Notes under the pieces: generated by a model | The model's input: only the letters and a program-made list of their open reading frames with translations | The model's database searches: none | Told to the model about the DNA's origin: nothing | From: Candidatus Delongbacteria bacterium | GTDB lineage: Bacteria; CAIWAD01; BS150m-G50 | Direction of reading: 5' to 3' | DNA length: 39,361 nucleotides | Assembly: GCA_016784425.1 (NCBI GenBank) | Contig: JADHUQ010000002.1 | Coordinates: 1 to 39,361, forward strand | Shown: one piece after another, positions 1-6,992 of the stretch | Position numbering within the stretch: the first letter of the stretch is position 1 | Layout of the letters: each line of letters begins with the position of its first letter | Position numbers and translations under genes: made by a program

Positions 1-687
1 GTTGAGACCCAGCTGACGCTGATTGACAAGCTTTATCAGTGTGGAATCGCCATACTCTTCGGTCAGTAACAGAACCTTGGAGTAACCATCGTGGTGGGGA
101 TCCATCCGGTCCAGTTTATGGTTGAATACATGATACTTGTGTGAAAGATCAGAGCGGTAAGGACGCCAGTTTTCCGTCAGATACTCCGCCAGGCCCTCCA
201 CAAACCAGCCAGGCGTCTGCGAGATCAAAAAACTCCAGGGCTGCGGCAACCAGGACTTGACCGCATTGAAGTAGATGATGTGCTGTAATTCATGCGCCAG
301 CACCTGCTGTAACCATTTGCCGTTCTCGAGCCAGATACCGGCATCATTCTGATCGACCCAGATGAATGTCTGGTTGGTCCAGAGGGCGTAACCGTTCATT
401 ATTTCATCTTCGCTGGTGAAGATAATGTCGATGACTGGTGTTTGCGCAATACCCATCTGCGCCATCAACGTGGCACGTATCTGTTCGGCCCAGTCGGCTC
501 CAACCTGTGCCAACTCCTCAATACCGGCATGATAGTGAACATTGAAGTGCTCTGTTTCGAGCGTGTGCCAGTCCAGTTCACTGTGAACGCGACCTGACCA
601 GCTCCAGGTGCCCTGGGCCAGCGTCAGCAACGGCAAGGACAAGAACATCAGCAAAACCGGCAGGTGATACATTCTGCGGTGCGTCAT
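1..687 (-). CDS. Secreted gluzincin-type metallopeptidase (peptidase MA-like), partial
   Basis: The reading frame begins at an ATG complementary to 685-687, behind a good ribosome site (AGGGGG), and stays open for 229 codons to the window edge, so the C-terminal part is missing. Residues about 8-25 are a hydrophobic signal peptide ending in LTLAQG. The zinc-binding motif HELQH lies at residues 132-136, and a second acidic segment (VEGLAEY) about 30 residues later supplies the probable third ligand, as in gluzincins. This layout (signal peptide, about 200-residue HExxH domain) is typical of peptidase MA-like proteins, which often continue into a TolB-like beta-propeller. The substrate is unknown. 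The gene diverges from the rest of the island and nothing ties it to metal resistance. The motif is seen directly; the family name is a moderate-confidence inference. Confidence 0.82.
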   Translation of the reverse strand, partial: MTHRRMYHLPVLLMFLSLPLLTLAQGTWSWSGRVHSELDWHTLETEHFNVHYHAGIEELAQVGADWAEQIRATLMAQMGIAQTPVIDIIFTSEDEIMNGYALWTNQTFIWVDQNDAGIWLENGKWLQQVLAHELQHIIYFNAVKSWLPQPWSFLISQTPGWFVEGLAEYLTENWRPYRSDLSHKYHVFNHKLDRMDPHHDGYSKVLLLTEEYGDSTLIKLVNQRQLGLN

Positions 688-981
688 GAAAACCCCCTGT
701 GTGCTATAATGCCGTTAGGAATACGGCGTGTTGGCGGACAATCCCGCTCCTGGAGAGCAATATATTTCTTTGCTGAGACTTTTTGTAAAGCGCATTTTAC
801 CACCTGATCTCGTCGGACCGTTGAGCTGGCGCAGCAGGCCGCTGTGGCGTTATTCTCAAATAATATCAATTCAAAACCTGTGATACATCTTTTTATACTT
901 ATTCCTGATCACTTCTACTCGGTTCTATCCGGTGGAATCTGTTTCTTAACGGCAGGAAGATAGTTACAACAGGAGGCTTTT
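688..981. other. Intergenic region between divergent genes
   Basis: These 294 bases separate the minus-strand peptidase from the VOC remnant. A TATAAT hexamer sits at 705-710 on the plus strand, but I see no convincing -35 partner. A short hairpin (GCCGT/ACGGC) lies just downstream of it. AT-rich sequence at 855-900 could hold the plus-strand promoter. An AGGAGG ribosome site precedes the ATG at 982. I see no small ORF or RNA gene here. Confidence 0.4.
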
Positions 982-1209
982 ATGCCACGCGTAGTACACT
1001 TTGAAATCAACGCCGATGATCCGGAACGCGCCGCAGGATTCTACCGGGGGGTTTTCGATTGGGATATCAACAAGTGGGACGGTCCGGTTGATTACTGGAT
1101 GGCAGCTACAGGACCAAAGGAGGAGCCGGGGATCGACGGTGGTATTATGCAGCGGGAGCATCCCGGCGCCACCATCATTAATACTATCGGGGTGGATTCA
1201 AAGGGATGA
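982..1209 (+). pseudogene. VOC/glyoxalase-family protein, 3'-truncated remnant
   Basis: A strong AGGAGG site precedes the ATG. The first 70 or so residues (VHFEINADDPERAAGFYRG, then FDWDINKWDGPVDYW) are a textbook start of the VOC (glyoxalase/bleomycin-resistance/extradiol) family, including the conserved metal-side His near the N-terminus and a GGIM segment. The frame then stops after 75 residues, whereas family members are usually about 115-130 residues with a second beta-alpha-beta-beta-beta half ending in a DTEGN-like metal-ligand segment. I could not find that missing half in any frame before 1314, so this looks like a deletion rather than a simple frameshift. A product, if made, would lack half of the active site. 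Confidence 0.75.
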
Positions 1210-1267
1210 GTCCAGGAGCAAACCGTGCGGTTGCCCCTGCTCCCGATCAAGTTACAGGGAACGGAAA

Positions 1268-1312
1268 ATGAGAAGTCACGAAGTTGATTACGAGATACTG
1301 GGCGGCGATTGA
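1268..1312 (+). pseudogene. AIM24-family gene remnant (first 14 codons)
   Basis: The ATG at 1268, behind an AGGGAACGG ribosome-site-like stretch, opens a 14-codon frame (MRSHEVDYEILGGD) and then a TGA. That peptide closely resembles the conserved N-terminus of AIM24/TIGR00266 proteins as I remember it, where an HExDYxIxGDD start leads into a beta-rich domain of over 200 residues. Nothing resembling the rest follows; the histidine-kinase gene begins at once. I read this as the 5' stub of a deleted gene beside the truncated VOC gene. It is too short to be certain. Confidence 0.45.
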
Positions 1313-1313
1313 G

Positions 1314-3092
1314 GTGAAACCGTTACGACTCTCTCTCGGTTTCAAACTCTTTGCGGTAAGTACCCTGATAGTACTGCTGACCGGTGCCAGCATCGGTGTC
1401 ATCAGTATGCTGGAGGCGAGGCAGACAATCGAACAGGAAGCGAGTCGACAGCTGATGGGGGTGGCTCTGGAACGACGCGCCCGCCTCGAGTTGTGGCTGA
1501 GTGAACGAATGCGGGCCGCCTCACTGGAGTCTGTCCCTGAGATCCGGCTGGTGATCGAGAGTTGCGAAATTCATCCTCAGCAATGCCCCGGCATTCTGCA
1601 ACCGTTGAACTCGCTCCTGGAGCAGAAGATGGAGCTTGACAGCACCATGCTCTTCGCCGCAGTTTTCGACCAGGAGTTGAACCTGCTCGCCTGCGCCGGT
1701 TCCGGTGTGGATGTTACCGCCGCGGTCAGCCTGCCGGAAGTACTCAGCGCCCTCAAAGGGAAAGGATCCTATGGGCGTCTGCAATTGAACGATGACCAGA
1801 TCGCCGCGCTGAATCTGGCGGTCCCCTTTTCACTCCCCTACGGAACCAACGGTATCCTCCTGCAGCAGTACAGCAGCGCCACCACGATCAATCCGGTCCT
1901 GGCCGATATTGCCGATCTTGGACAGCGGGGTGAGGCGTACCTGGTCGATGCTGATACCGTCATGCTGACCCCCTCCCGTTTTCATCATCATCCGGAACCG
2001 TTGACCCACAAGATGCCGTTGCCACCGGTATTGGAGGCATTACAGGGGAAGAGCGGTGTTATGGTTTATGCCGGCTTTCTCGGTGGAAAAGTGATGGGTG
2101 CCTACAACTGGTTACCGGAAATCAACGGGGCCATCATCGTGGAGATGGATATCGAAGAGGTATTCGCACCCTTGCGGGGAATCCTGGTCGACACCCTGCT
2201 GGCGGCCACGGTCGCCCTGGCAGTGATGCTCTCCATCGTCCTGTTGCTGGCCCGCAACTGGAGCAGACCGCTGGGCGCTCTGGTCACCGCCAGTAATCAG
2301 GTCGGCAGGGGAGACCTCACCGTACGGGTAGCAGAAGAGAGCCGGGGTGATGAAATCGGCAGCCTGTTGGTCAATTTCAACCTCATGGTCAAAGGTCTGG
2401 AGGATTCCCGCCGCCAGCTGGTACAGGCGGAAAAGATGGCCGCCATCGGGCAACTGGTTGCCGGTATCGTACACGAAATGCGTAATCCCCTCTCCTCTAT
2501 CAAAATGAATGTCAGGTTGCTGCAACGGCGGCTGCAGGAGATGTCAACGGTCAGGGAGAGCCTCGAGATTGCCTCCGGGGAGGTGGAACGGCTGGAAAGA
2601 ATGCTGGCTGAACTGCTGGATTACAGTAAGCCGCCGACATTCAAACCTGAAACCTTTGCACCCGGAATTCTGTTGGAACGGGTACGCCGGGCAGTGACGG
2701 AACCGGCCGCAGCAAACGAGATCGAGCTCACCTGCACCAGCGCACCGGAAATCGCCACCCTCTACGGAGATCTTGAGCTGATGGAAAGGGCGGTAGTAAA
2801 CCTGTTACTCAATGCTATTCAAGCCTGCGATAAGAAGGGCAGGGTGGAGCTGCGGATCGAGGAGGCAGCCGGTGGCACGCTTCTGCAGGTCAGTGATCGC
2901 GGCCGGGGTATGAATACCCATGTGCTGGAACGGTTGTTTGACCCCTTCTTTACCACTCGTCCGGACGGGATCGGTCTGGGGATGGCTTCCGTCAGGAAAA
3001 TTGTTGAGACTCATGACGGACAACTCCAGGTTGAAAGCCTGGTTGACCAGGGTACAACAGTGAGAATAATTCTGCCGGGAGGAAACAGCTGA
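1314..3092 (+). CDS. Membrane sensor histidine kinase (NtrB/ZraS-type), probable metal sensor
   Basis: I prefer the GTG at 1314 (592 residues, starting VKPLRLSLGFKLF); an in-frame TTG at 1284 would add ten residues that overlap the AIM24 stub. A first transmembrane helix (about 8-30) is followed by a periplasmic sensor region of about 255 residues, probably Cache-like, then a second helix (about 288-312) and a HAMP domain. The phosphoacceptor His is residue 387 in a VHEMRNPLSS H-box, and the HATPase domain shows the N-box (NLLLNAIQA), DRGRGM and FDPFFTT motifs. The sensor region contains a striking RFHHHPEPLTHKM stretch, a plausible soft-metal ligand cluster. It overlaps the response-regulator gene by one base (TGATG), so the two form one operon. 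Its place among Cus-like efflux genes suggests Cu/Ag sensing, which is inference. Confidence 0.93.
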   Translation: MKPLRLSLGFKLFAVSTLIVLLTGASIGVISMLEARQTIEQEASRQLMGVALERRARLELWLSERMRAASLESVPEIRLVIESCEIHPQQCPGILQPLNSLLEQKMELDSTMLFAAVFDQELNLLACAGSGVDVTAAVSLPEVLSALKGKGSYGRLQLNDDQIAALNLAVPFSLPYGTNGILLQQYSSATTINPVLADIADLGQRGEAYLVDADTVMLTPSRFHHHPEPLTHKMPLPPVLEALQGKSGVMVYAGFLGGKVMGAYNWLPEINGAIIVEMDIEEVFAPLRGILVDTLLAATVALAVMLSIVLLLARNWSRPLGALVTASNQVGRGDLTVRVAEESRGDEIGSLLVNFNLMVKGLEDSRRQLVQAEKMAAIGQLVAGIVHEMRNPLSSIKMNVRLLQRRLQEMSTVRESLEIASGEVERLERMLAELLDYSKPPTFKPETFAPGILLERVRRAVTEPAAANEIELTCTSAPEIATLYGDLELMERAVVNLLLNAIQACDKKGRVELRIEEAAGGTLLQVSDRGRGMNTHVLERLFDPFFTTRPDGIGLGMASVRKIVETHDGQLQVESLVDQGTTVRIILPGGNS

Positions 3093-4432
3093 TGGCCCGT
3101 ATTCTGGTGATTGACGATGATAAAGCCGCCTGCAGAACGTTGGAGTTGTTTTTCCAGGAGGCGGGGCACGAAGTGTTGACCGCCGGTACAGCCGCCTCTG
3201 GTATGGAGACTTGGCGGAAATCCAACCCCAGTGTTGTCCTGCTGGACCTGATGCTACCGGACGGTTACGGTCTGGACCTGCTTACGGAAGCCAGTCAGCA
3301 GGGTTTACCCGGTGTGGTGATCATGATTACCGGACACCAGGATCTGGATCTGACAATCCAGGGAATGCGTAGCGGTGCCTGGGACTATATTCACAAACCG
3401 CTCAACATTGATGAGTTGGAACAGGCGGTGATGAGTGCGCTGGCGTTGGAGAACAACACGGAGAATCCCGCTCTGGTAGTGGACCTGCTGGCCGAGATCC
3501 ATCCGGAGAAGATTGTCGGTTGCAGCCGGGCGCTGGTCGAAATCCATAAAAAGATCGGTCTGACCAGCCGGGGGCAGGCCAATGTCCTGATCACCGGTGA
3601 TTCCGGGACCGGTAAGGAACTGGTCGCCCGTGCCATTCACCGCTACACCTGTCCCCTGGAGCCGCTGGTGGCGGTAAACTGCAGCGCTTTTGTCCCCACC
3701 CTGCTGGAGAGTGAACTGTTCGGACATGAAAAAGGCGCCTTTACCGGGGCTGACCGTAAAAAGCAGGGTCGCTTTGAACTGGCGGGCAGCGGGACACTTT
3801 TCCTGGACGAAATCGGCGACCTGGATCACGCCCTGCAGGTCAAGTTGCTGCGGGTACTCCAGGAAAAAGTTTTCGAGCGGGTGGGCGGCACCGAGGAGGT
3901 AGAATTCAAAGCCCGGGTGATCGCCGCCACCAACCGTGACCTGGAGTCGCTGGTTGCCGCCGGCAGTTTTCGGGAAGACCTCCTCTTCCGTCTCAAAGTA
4001 ATCGAGATTGATCTCCCCCCCCTGCGGGAGAGACGGGAAGATATTCCACCCCTTACCGAACACCTGCTGCTCAAGATCAACCGCGAGCTGAAGCGGGAGG
4101 TTACCGAGGTTGCGCCGGCTGTTCTGCAACGCCTGCAGAATTATGACTGGCCCGGTAATGTAAGAGAACTGGAGAATCGACTTACCGCCGCGGTCATGCT
4201 TTCAAATGGAAAATCGCTGGATATCGATCTGCCGCAGCCGGAGGGAGCCGCTGAGCCGCCTCCCTCGAGTTCGTCAGACTGGCAGAGTTCGCTGGCACAG
4301 GTGGAAAGTCGGCATATCGCCGGTGTACTGAAAGCTTGTGGCTGGAATCTGGGTAAGACCTGTGATATTCTCGGTATCACCCGTCCGACTTTGCGTCGAA
4401 AAATTGAGGAGTACTCCCTCACCCGGGATTGA
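3092..4432 (+). CDS. Sigma-54-dependent response regulator (NtrC/ZraR type)
   Basis: This 446-residue protein has three parts. A receiver domain carries the acidic pocket DDD at 8-10 and the phosphoacceptor Asp52 in LLDLMLPDG. The AAA+ domain (about 145-375) has Walker A GDSGTGKE, the sigma-54 contact loop GAFTGA at 215-220 and Walker B LFLDEIGD. A Fis-type helix-turn-helix (about 400-446, ending TRPTLRRKIEEY) binds DNA. The intact GAFTGA loop means it should activate sigma-54 RNA polymerase by ATP hydrolysis. It is translationally coupled to the kinase. Its likely targets are next door: three sigma-54 promoters with a shared upstream element at 4451-4563, 6801-6938 and 13505-13612. That link is inferred from position and sequence. 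Confidence 0.95.
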   Translation: MARILVIDDDKAACRTLELFFQEAGHEVLTAGTAASGMETWRKSNPSVVLLDLMLPDGYGLDLLTEASQQGLPGVVIMITGHQDLDLTIQGMRSGAWDYIHKPLNIDELEQAVMSALALENNTENPALVVDLLAEIHPEKIVGCSRALVEIHKKIGLTSRGQANVLITGDSGTGKELVARAIHRYTCPLEPLVAVNCSAFVPTLLESELFGHEKGAFTGADRKKQGRFELAGSGTLFLDEIGDLDHALQVKLLRVLQEKVFERVGGTEEVEFKARVIAATNRDLESLVAAGSFREDLLFRLKVIEIDLPPLRERREDIPPLTEHLLLKINRELKREVTEVAPAVLQRLQNYDWPGNVRELENRLTAAVMLSNGKSLDIDLPQPEGAAEPPPSSSSDWQSSLAQVESRHIAGVLKACGWNLGKTCDILGITRPTLRRKIEEYSLTRD

Positions 4433-4450
4433 AAATAACAAACATCACAG

Positions 4451-4469
4451 TGAATGATTCTTTCAATTC
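4451..4469 (-). promoter_or_regulatory. Upstream activator element, copy 1
   Basis: On the minus strand this reads GAATTGAAAGAATCATTCA. It lies inside a perfect 6-bp dyad (GTGAAT, 10 bp, ATTCAC; 4450-4471). It shares 16 of 19 bases with each of the other two copies, at 6801-6819 and 13505-13523. It sits 80 bp upstream of the -24 GG of the sigma-54 promoter at 4548, a normal enhancer distance for an NtrC-type activator. Confidence 0.7.
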
Positions 4470-4471
4470 AC

Positions 4472-4492
4472 CCCAACGGTATTTAACCGGGG
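4472..4492. other. Hairpin after the response-regulator gene
   Basis: CCC-aa-CGGT, a 5-base loop (ATTTA), then ACCG-GGG form a stem with a 2-base bulge, 40 bp after the response-regulator stop. There is no U tract, so it may be only a weak terminator or part of the enhancer region. Confidence 0.3.
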
Positions 4493-4547
4493 AGAATATA
4501 CTGGTTGTAACACAAGAACATACAGCAACTTAAGATTGAGAGATTTT

Positions 4548-4563
4548 AGGCACGCCCTTTGCT
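4548..4563 (+). promoter_or_regulatory. Sigma-54 (-24/-12) promoter for the DUF2892 gene
   Basis: AGGCACG-CCCT-TTGCT matches the consensus TGGCACG-N4-TTGCW at every position but the first, with the obligatory 12-bp GG-to-GC spacing. It lies 80 bp upstream of the small membrane-protein gene at 4644 and downstream of the sigma-54 activator gene and its putative enhancer at 4451-4469. It may also transcribe through to the HMBD gene at 5108 and nadA, since I see no terminator between. Confidence 0.8.
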
Positions 4564-4643
4564 TTGACAGGGGTAGTTACAGGTAGACCGGACAGTCTTA
4601 AACAGCCGGTCCGGCACACCCTTGAATCGCAAAGGAGATCCAA

Positions 4644-4862
4644 ATGAAACGAAATGTAGGCAATGGAGATCGCTATTTCAGGGTAGCAGTAGGAATTATT
4701 GTTATCGCGGTCGGCCTTTATTGGGAAACCTGGTGGGGCGCAATCGGGCTCCTGCCACTGTTAACAGGCGCTATGGGCTGGTGCCCGGCGTATTTGCCGT
4801 TAGGATTATCCAGCCGTAAAGGCGATCATTTAACAGAAGCATCCACTGAAGGCAATAAATGA
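4644..4862 (+). CDS. Small inner-membrane protein, DUF2892/YgaP-tail type
   Basis: This 72-residue protein starts at an ATG preceded by AAAGGAG. It has two hydrophobic segments (about 13-27 and 29-45) and the characteristic WCPAYLPLGLSS end of the second helix region, as in DUF2892 membrane proteins and the C-terminal part of YgaP. The conserved Cys in the Cys-Pro pair is present. Biochemical function is unknown for the stand-alone family, although relatives are often found beside rhodanese, sulfur or metal genes. Here it is the first gene behind a sigma-54 promoter, so it is likely a member of the metal regulon and could handle soft metal or thiol at the membrane (inference). Confidence 0.8.
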   Translation: MKRNVGNGDRYFRVAVGIIVIAVGLYWETWWGAIGLLPLLTGAMGWCPAYLPLGLSSRKGDHLTEASTEGNK

Positions 4863-5107
4863 TCCGTTTGGTTTAAATGGGGCAGGGGTAGCAGACTGGA
4901 ACGGAGACTGAACGGAATAACAGCATGGATGCAAGAAGCACCATTGGTCTGGTTCGTTTATAACCTGTTCCAGCATGACTCATAAAACCTGCTCATGCGA
5001 CCGCCAATCGCCAGGATGTGCCTTATTGAAAACAGTAAAAGCAGATAGAAATGACTTAGCAGAAGAACCGTGATCAAACACAACCTAAAAAATGATGGAG
5101 GATTCAA
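4863..5107. other. Intergenic region before the first HMBD gene
   Basis: In 245 bases I see no copy of the 19-bp activator element and no strong promoter. A poor sigma-54-like match (GG and GC correctly spaced, but only partial hexamers) occurs at 4878-4893. A GGAGG ribosome site at about 5097 serves the ATG at 5108. No clear terminator separates it from the preceding gene, so read-through from the 4548 promoter is plausible. Confidence 0.35.
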
Positions 5108-5689
5108 ATGAAGATGAAACTACTCACCCCCCGCCTGACCGGATTAGCCCTGGCAGCCATGATGTTGTTCAGTTTTCAGGCTGTCAGCTTTGCTGGTGCC
5201 GGATGTGGCAAGACCTGCGGCAGCACCTGTGGCAGTGCGAAAGTCGGCGCTGATCTTGGTGTTGGTTGCAGTGGTCATGCTACGGCGACCGCAACGACTG
5301 ATGGAGCTACAACTGAGAAGAAAGCTGCCTGCCCCCATGCTGGAGCCGGTCATGCTGTTGGTGCCGGTGCTGCGGGTAACCCCCATGCCGCTATGGCGAT
5401 GGAAGCTCTGAATTATGTCAACACCGCCGAGAAGCTCTACACCTGCCCGATGCATGCTGAAGTAGTAACAGCGGATGGTGATAAGCTCTGTCCCTCCTGC
5501 AACATGGAGTTACGCCCGATGAGCGCCAAGGAGATGAAGAAATTGCGTGCTTCCGAGCCCAAAGGTTGTCCGATGTGCGCCCTGGTTCTGCCTGGTGACG
5601 CTGAGCAGACAACCTGTCCCACCTGCGAAATGAAGCTGATGCCGGTGCCCCCGATGCCCCAGACTGGTCGCACACCCGCAGGAATGTAG
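5108..5689 (+). CDS. Secreted Cys/His-rich protein with tandem heavy-metal-binding (HMBD) motifs
   Basis: The 193-residue product begins with a signal peptide (about 1-30, ending SFAGAG). A Cys/Gly-rich segment follows (CGKTCGSTCGSA), then a His/Ala-rich linker, and two HMBD-like zinc-ribbon motifs: LYTCPMHAEV...LCPSCNMELRPM (about 115-140) and GCPMCALVL...TCPTCEMKLMPV (about 153-180). HMBD motifs (C-x-M-H...C-P-x-C-x-M) occur at the N-termini of CusB-type adaptors and copper ATPases and bind soft metals, so this is probably a periplasmic copper/silver buffer or chaperone. It is a paralogue of the gene at 13701. The nadA start lies three bases after its stop, so the two are co-translated. Confidence 0.85.
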   Translation: MKMKLLTPRLTGLALAAMMLFSFQAVSFAGAGCGKTCGSTCGSAKVGADLGVGCSGHATATATTDGATTEKKAACPHAGAGHAVGAGAAGNPHAAMAMEALNYVNTAEKLYTCPMHAEVVTADGDKLCPSCNMELRPMSAKEMKKLRASEPKGCPMCALVLPGDAEQTTCPTCEMKLMPVPPMPQTGRTPAGM

Positions 5690-5692
5690 CAA

Positions 5693-6634
5693 ATGACACT
5701 CAGTGCTCAACGGCTGGCTATGGAGATCGACGATCTGCGTCGCAGTCAGAACGCTGTAATACTGGCCCATTTTTATCAACGGGATGAGATTCAGAATCTC
5801 GCTGACGAAATCGGTGATTCACTGAAGCTGGCCCAGGTAGCAGCAGAAACGACAGCAGATGTGATAATGTTCTGCGGTGTTCGCTTTATGGCGGAAACCG
5901 CTAAAATCCTCAATCAGGATAAAACAGTATTGCTGCCGGATCTGGACGCTGGTTGCTCACTGGTCAACGATTGTCCCGCTGATAAGTTCGCCGCCTTCAA
6001 GGCGGACTATCCGGATCATATCGTTCTCTGTTATGTCAACTCCTCGCCGGAAGTAAAAGCACTGAGCGATATTATTGTTACCAGCGCCAACGCTGAGAAG
6101 ATCGTACGAACTATCCCTCCAGAACAGGGGATCATATTCACACCCGATCGCAACCTGGGCCGTTATCTGATACGCAAAACCGGTCGGGAAATGGTACTCT
6201 GGCAAGCGGACTGTGAGGTACATGTGGCTTTCAGCGAGCAGGAGTTACTCCGTGTCAAACAGGAAAATCCCGGCGTCAAAGTCCTGGCACATCCTGAATG
6301 TATCCAGGAGGTTTTGCAGCATGCTGAAGTGGTTGGATCCACCAGCAAGCTGCTGCAGTATTCTCGTGAAAGTGATGATGCTGCCCTCATTGTTGCCACG
6401 GAACCGGGGATCATTTACCAGATGCAGAAGAGCAATCCAGACCGCAAGTACATCCTGGCTCCAGCCATACTCGATGGACGGGAATGCGCCTGTAATGTCT
6501 GCCCCTACATGAAACTCAACACACTTGAGAAGATACACGCAGCCTTCAAAACCGGTCAGCCGGAAATAACACTGCCGTCAGAACTGATGCGTGAAGCTGC
6601 CCGTCCGATCAAGCGGATGTTGGAACTTTCTTAA
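5693..6634 (+). CDS. nadA: Quinolinate synthase
   Basis: The enzyme condenses iminoaspartate with dihydroxyacetone phosphate to quinolinate in de novo NAD synthesis, in the cytoplasm, using a [4Fe-4S] cluster. At 313 residues it has normal length for the compact NadA form. The three cluster cysteines are identifiable in MFCGVRFM, HPECIQEV and CNVCPYMKLNT, and the substrate-binding GSTSKLLQY and early AHFYQRDEI segments are conserved. No nadB or nadC lies nearby. It begins three bases after the HMBD gene stop, with its ribosome site (AGGA) inside that gene, so it looks translationally coupled to a metal-binding periplasmic protein. That is an odd partner, discussed under findings. Confidence 0.95.
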   Translation: MTLSAQRLAMEIDDLRRSQNAVILAHFYQRDEIQNLADEIGDSLKLAQVAAETTADVIMFCGVRFMAETAKILNQDKTVLLPDLDAGCSLVNDCPADKFAAFKADYPDHIVLCYVNSSPEVKALSDIIVTSANAEKIVRTIPPEQGIIFTPDRNLGRYLIRKTGREMVLWQADCEVHVAFSEQELLRVKQENPGVKVLAHPECIQEVLQHAEVVGSTSKLLQYSRESDDAALIVATEPGIIYQMQKSNPDRKYILAPAILDGRECACNVCPYMKLNTLEKIHAAFKTGQPEITLPSELMREAARPIKRMLELS

Positions 6635-6800
6635 GAGCTGCCGGGATCCGGCTGGCGTCTGATCACTACCCCCTGCTAGGTGTTCAGATCCACCGGACCC
6701 CGTGCGCTCTTTGTTTTGATGACTGTTACCACCTGAGTTACAGATTCTCAGTTTCTTATTGCGGCAACGACTTTGAAGTTCGATAAGATCAGGGACCGAT

Positions 6801-6819
6801 TGAAAGTTTCTTGCAATTC
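6801..6819 (-). promoter_or_regulatory. Upstream activator element, copy 2
   Basis: On the minus strand it reads GAATTGCAAGAAACTTTCA, 16 of 19 bases identical to copy 1 and 14 of 19 to copy 3. It lies 105 bp upstream of the -24 GG of the sigma-54 promoter of the efflux operon. It keeps the TTG...AAGA core and the terminal TTCA. Confidence 0.65.
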
Positions 6820-6922
6820 TACCAGGACACCTCTCCCCAAGTCTGCTCTTTCTGTTTATAACACAGCTTAAAAATCCCACCTAAATACTTAATATAAAAT
6901 TGGTTACATCATTCTATTGTGG

Positions 6923-6938
6923 TGGCACAGCTTTTGCG
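6923..6938 (+). promoter_or_regulatory. Sigma-54 (-24/-12) promoter of the cusCBA-like operon
   Basis: TGGCACA-GCTT-TTGCG matches TGGCACG-N4-TTGCW with the exact 12-bp GG-to-GC spacing. The start site would fall near 6948-6950, giving a short leader of about 45 bases before the OMF start codon. The enhancer-like element at 6801-6819 lies upstream. Confidence 0.85.
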
Positions 6939-6992
6939 TAACCACGCTTTGAGCTCGCAATCGTTGGTAGCGTCTTTTGTCAAATGAGGCTT

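Larger units (their letters stand above)
6635..6983. other. Regulatory intergenic region upstream of the efflux operon
   Basis: These 349 bases contain no ORF that looks coding. They hold the second activator element (6801-6819) and the sigma-54 promoter (6923-6938). A GCCGG/CCGGC hairpin just after nadA (about 6641-6653) could be a weak terminator. The stretch 6850-6915 is AT-rich, as expected for a bendable enhancer-promoter spacer. Confidence 0.6.

Noticed and set aside
3305..4129. 274-codon minus-strand frame inside the response-regulator gene
   Set aside because: Shadow of a high-confidence AAA+ gene; the translation lacks any recognisable motif.
4878..4893. A possible fourth sigma-54 promoter upstream of the first HMBD gene
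   Set aside because: GG and GC are correctly spaced (TGGGGCAGGGGTAGCA) but the -24 hexamer is poor, the site is over 200 bp from the start codon, and no activator element precedes it.
6895..6914. AAATTG...CATTC half-match to the activator element next to the cus promoter
   Set aside because: Only 11 of 19 positions match and it overlaps the region just above the -24 box; likely chance in AT-rich DNA.
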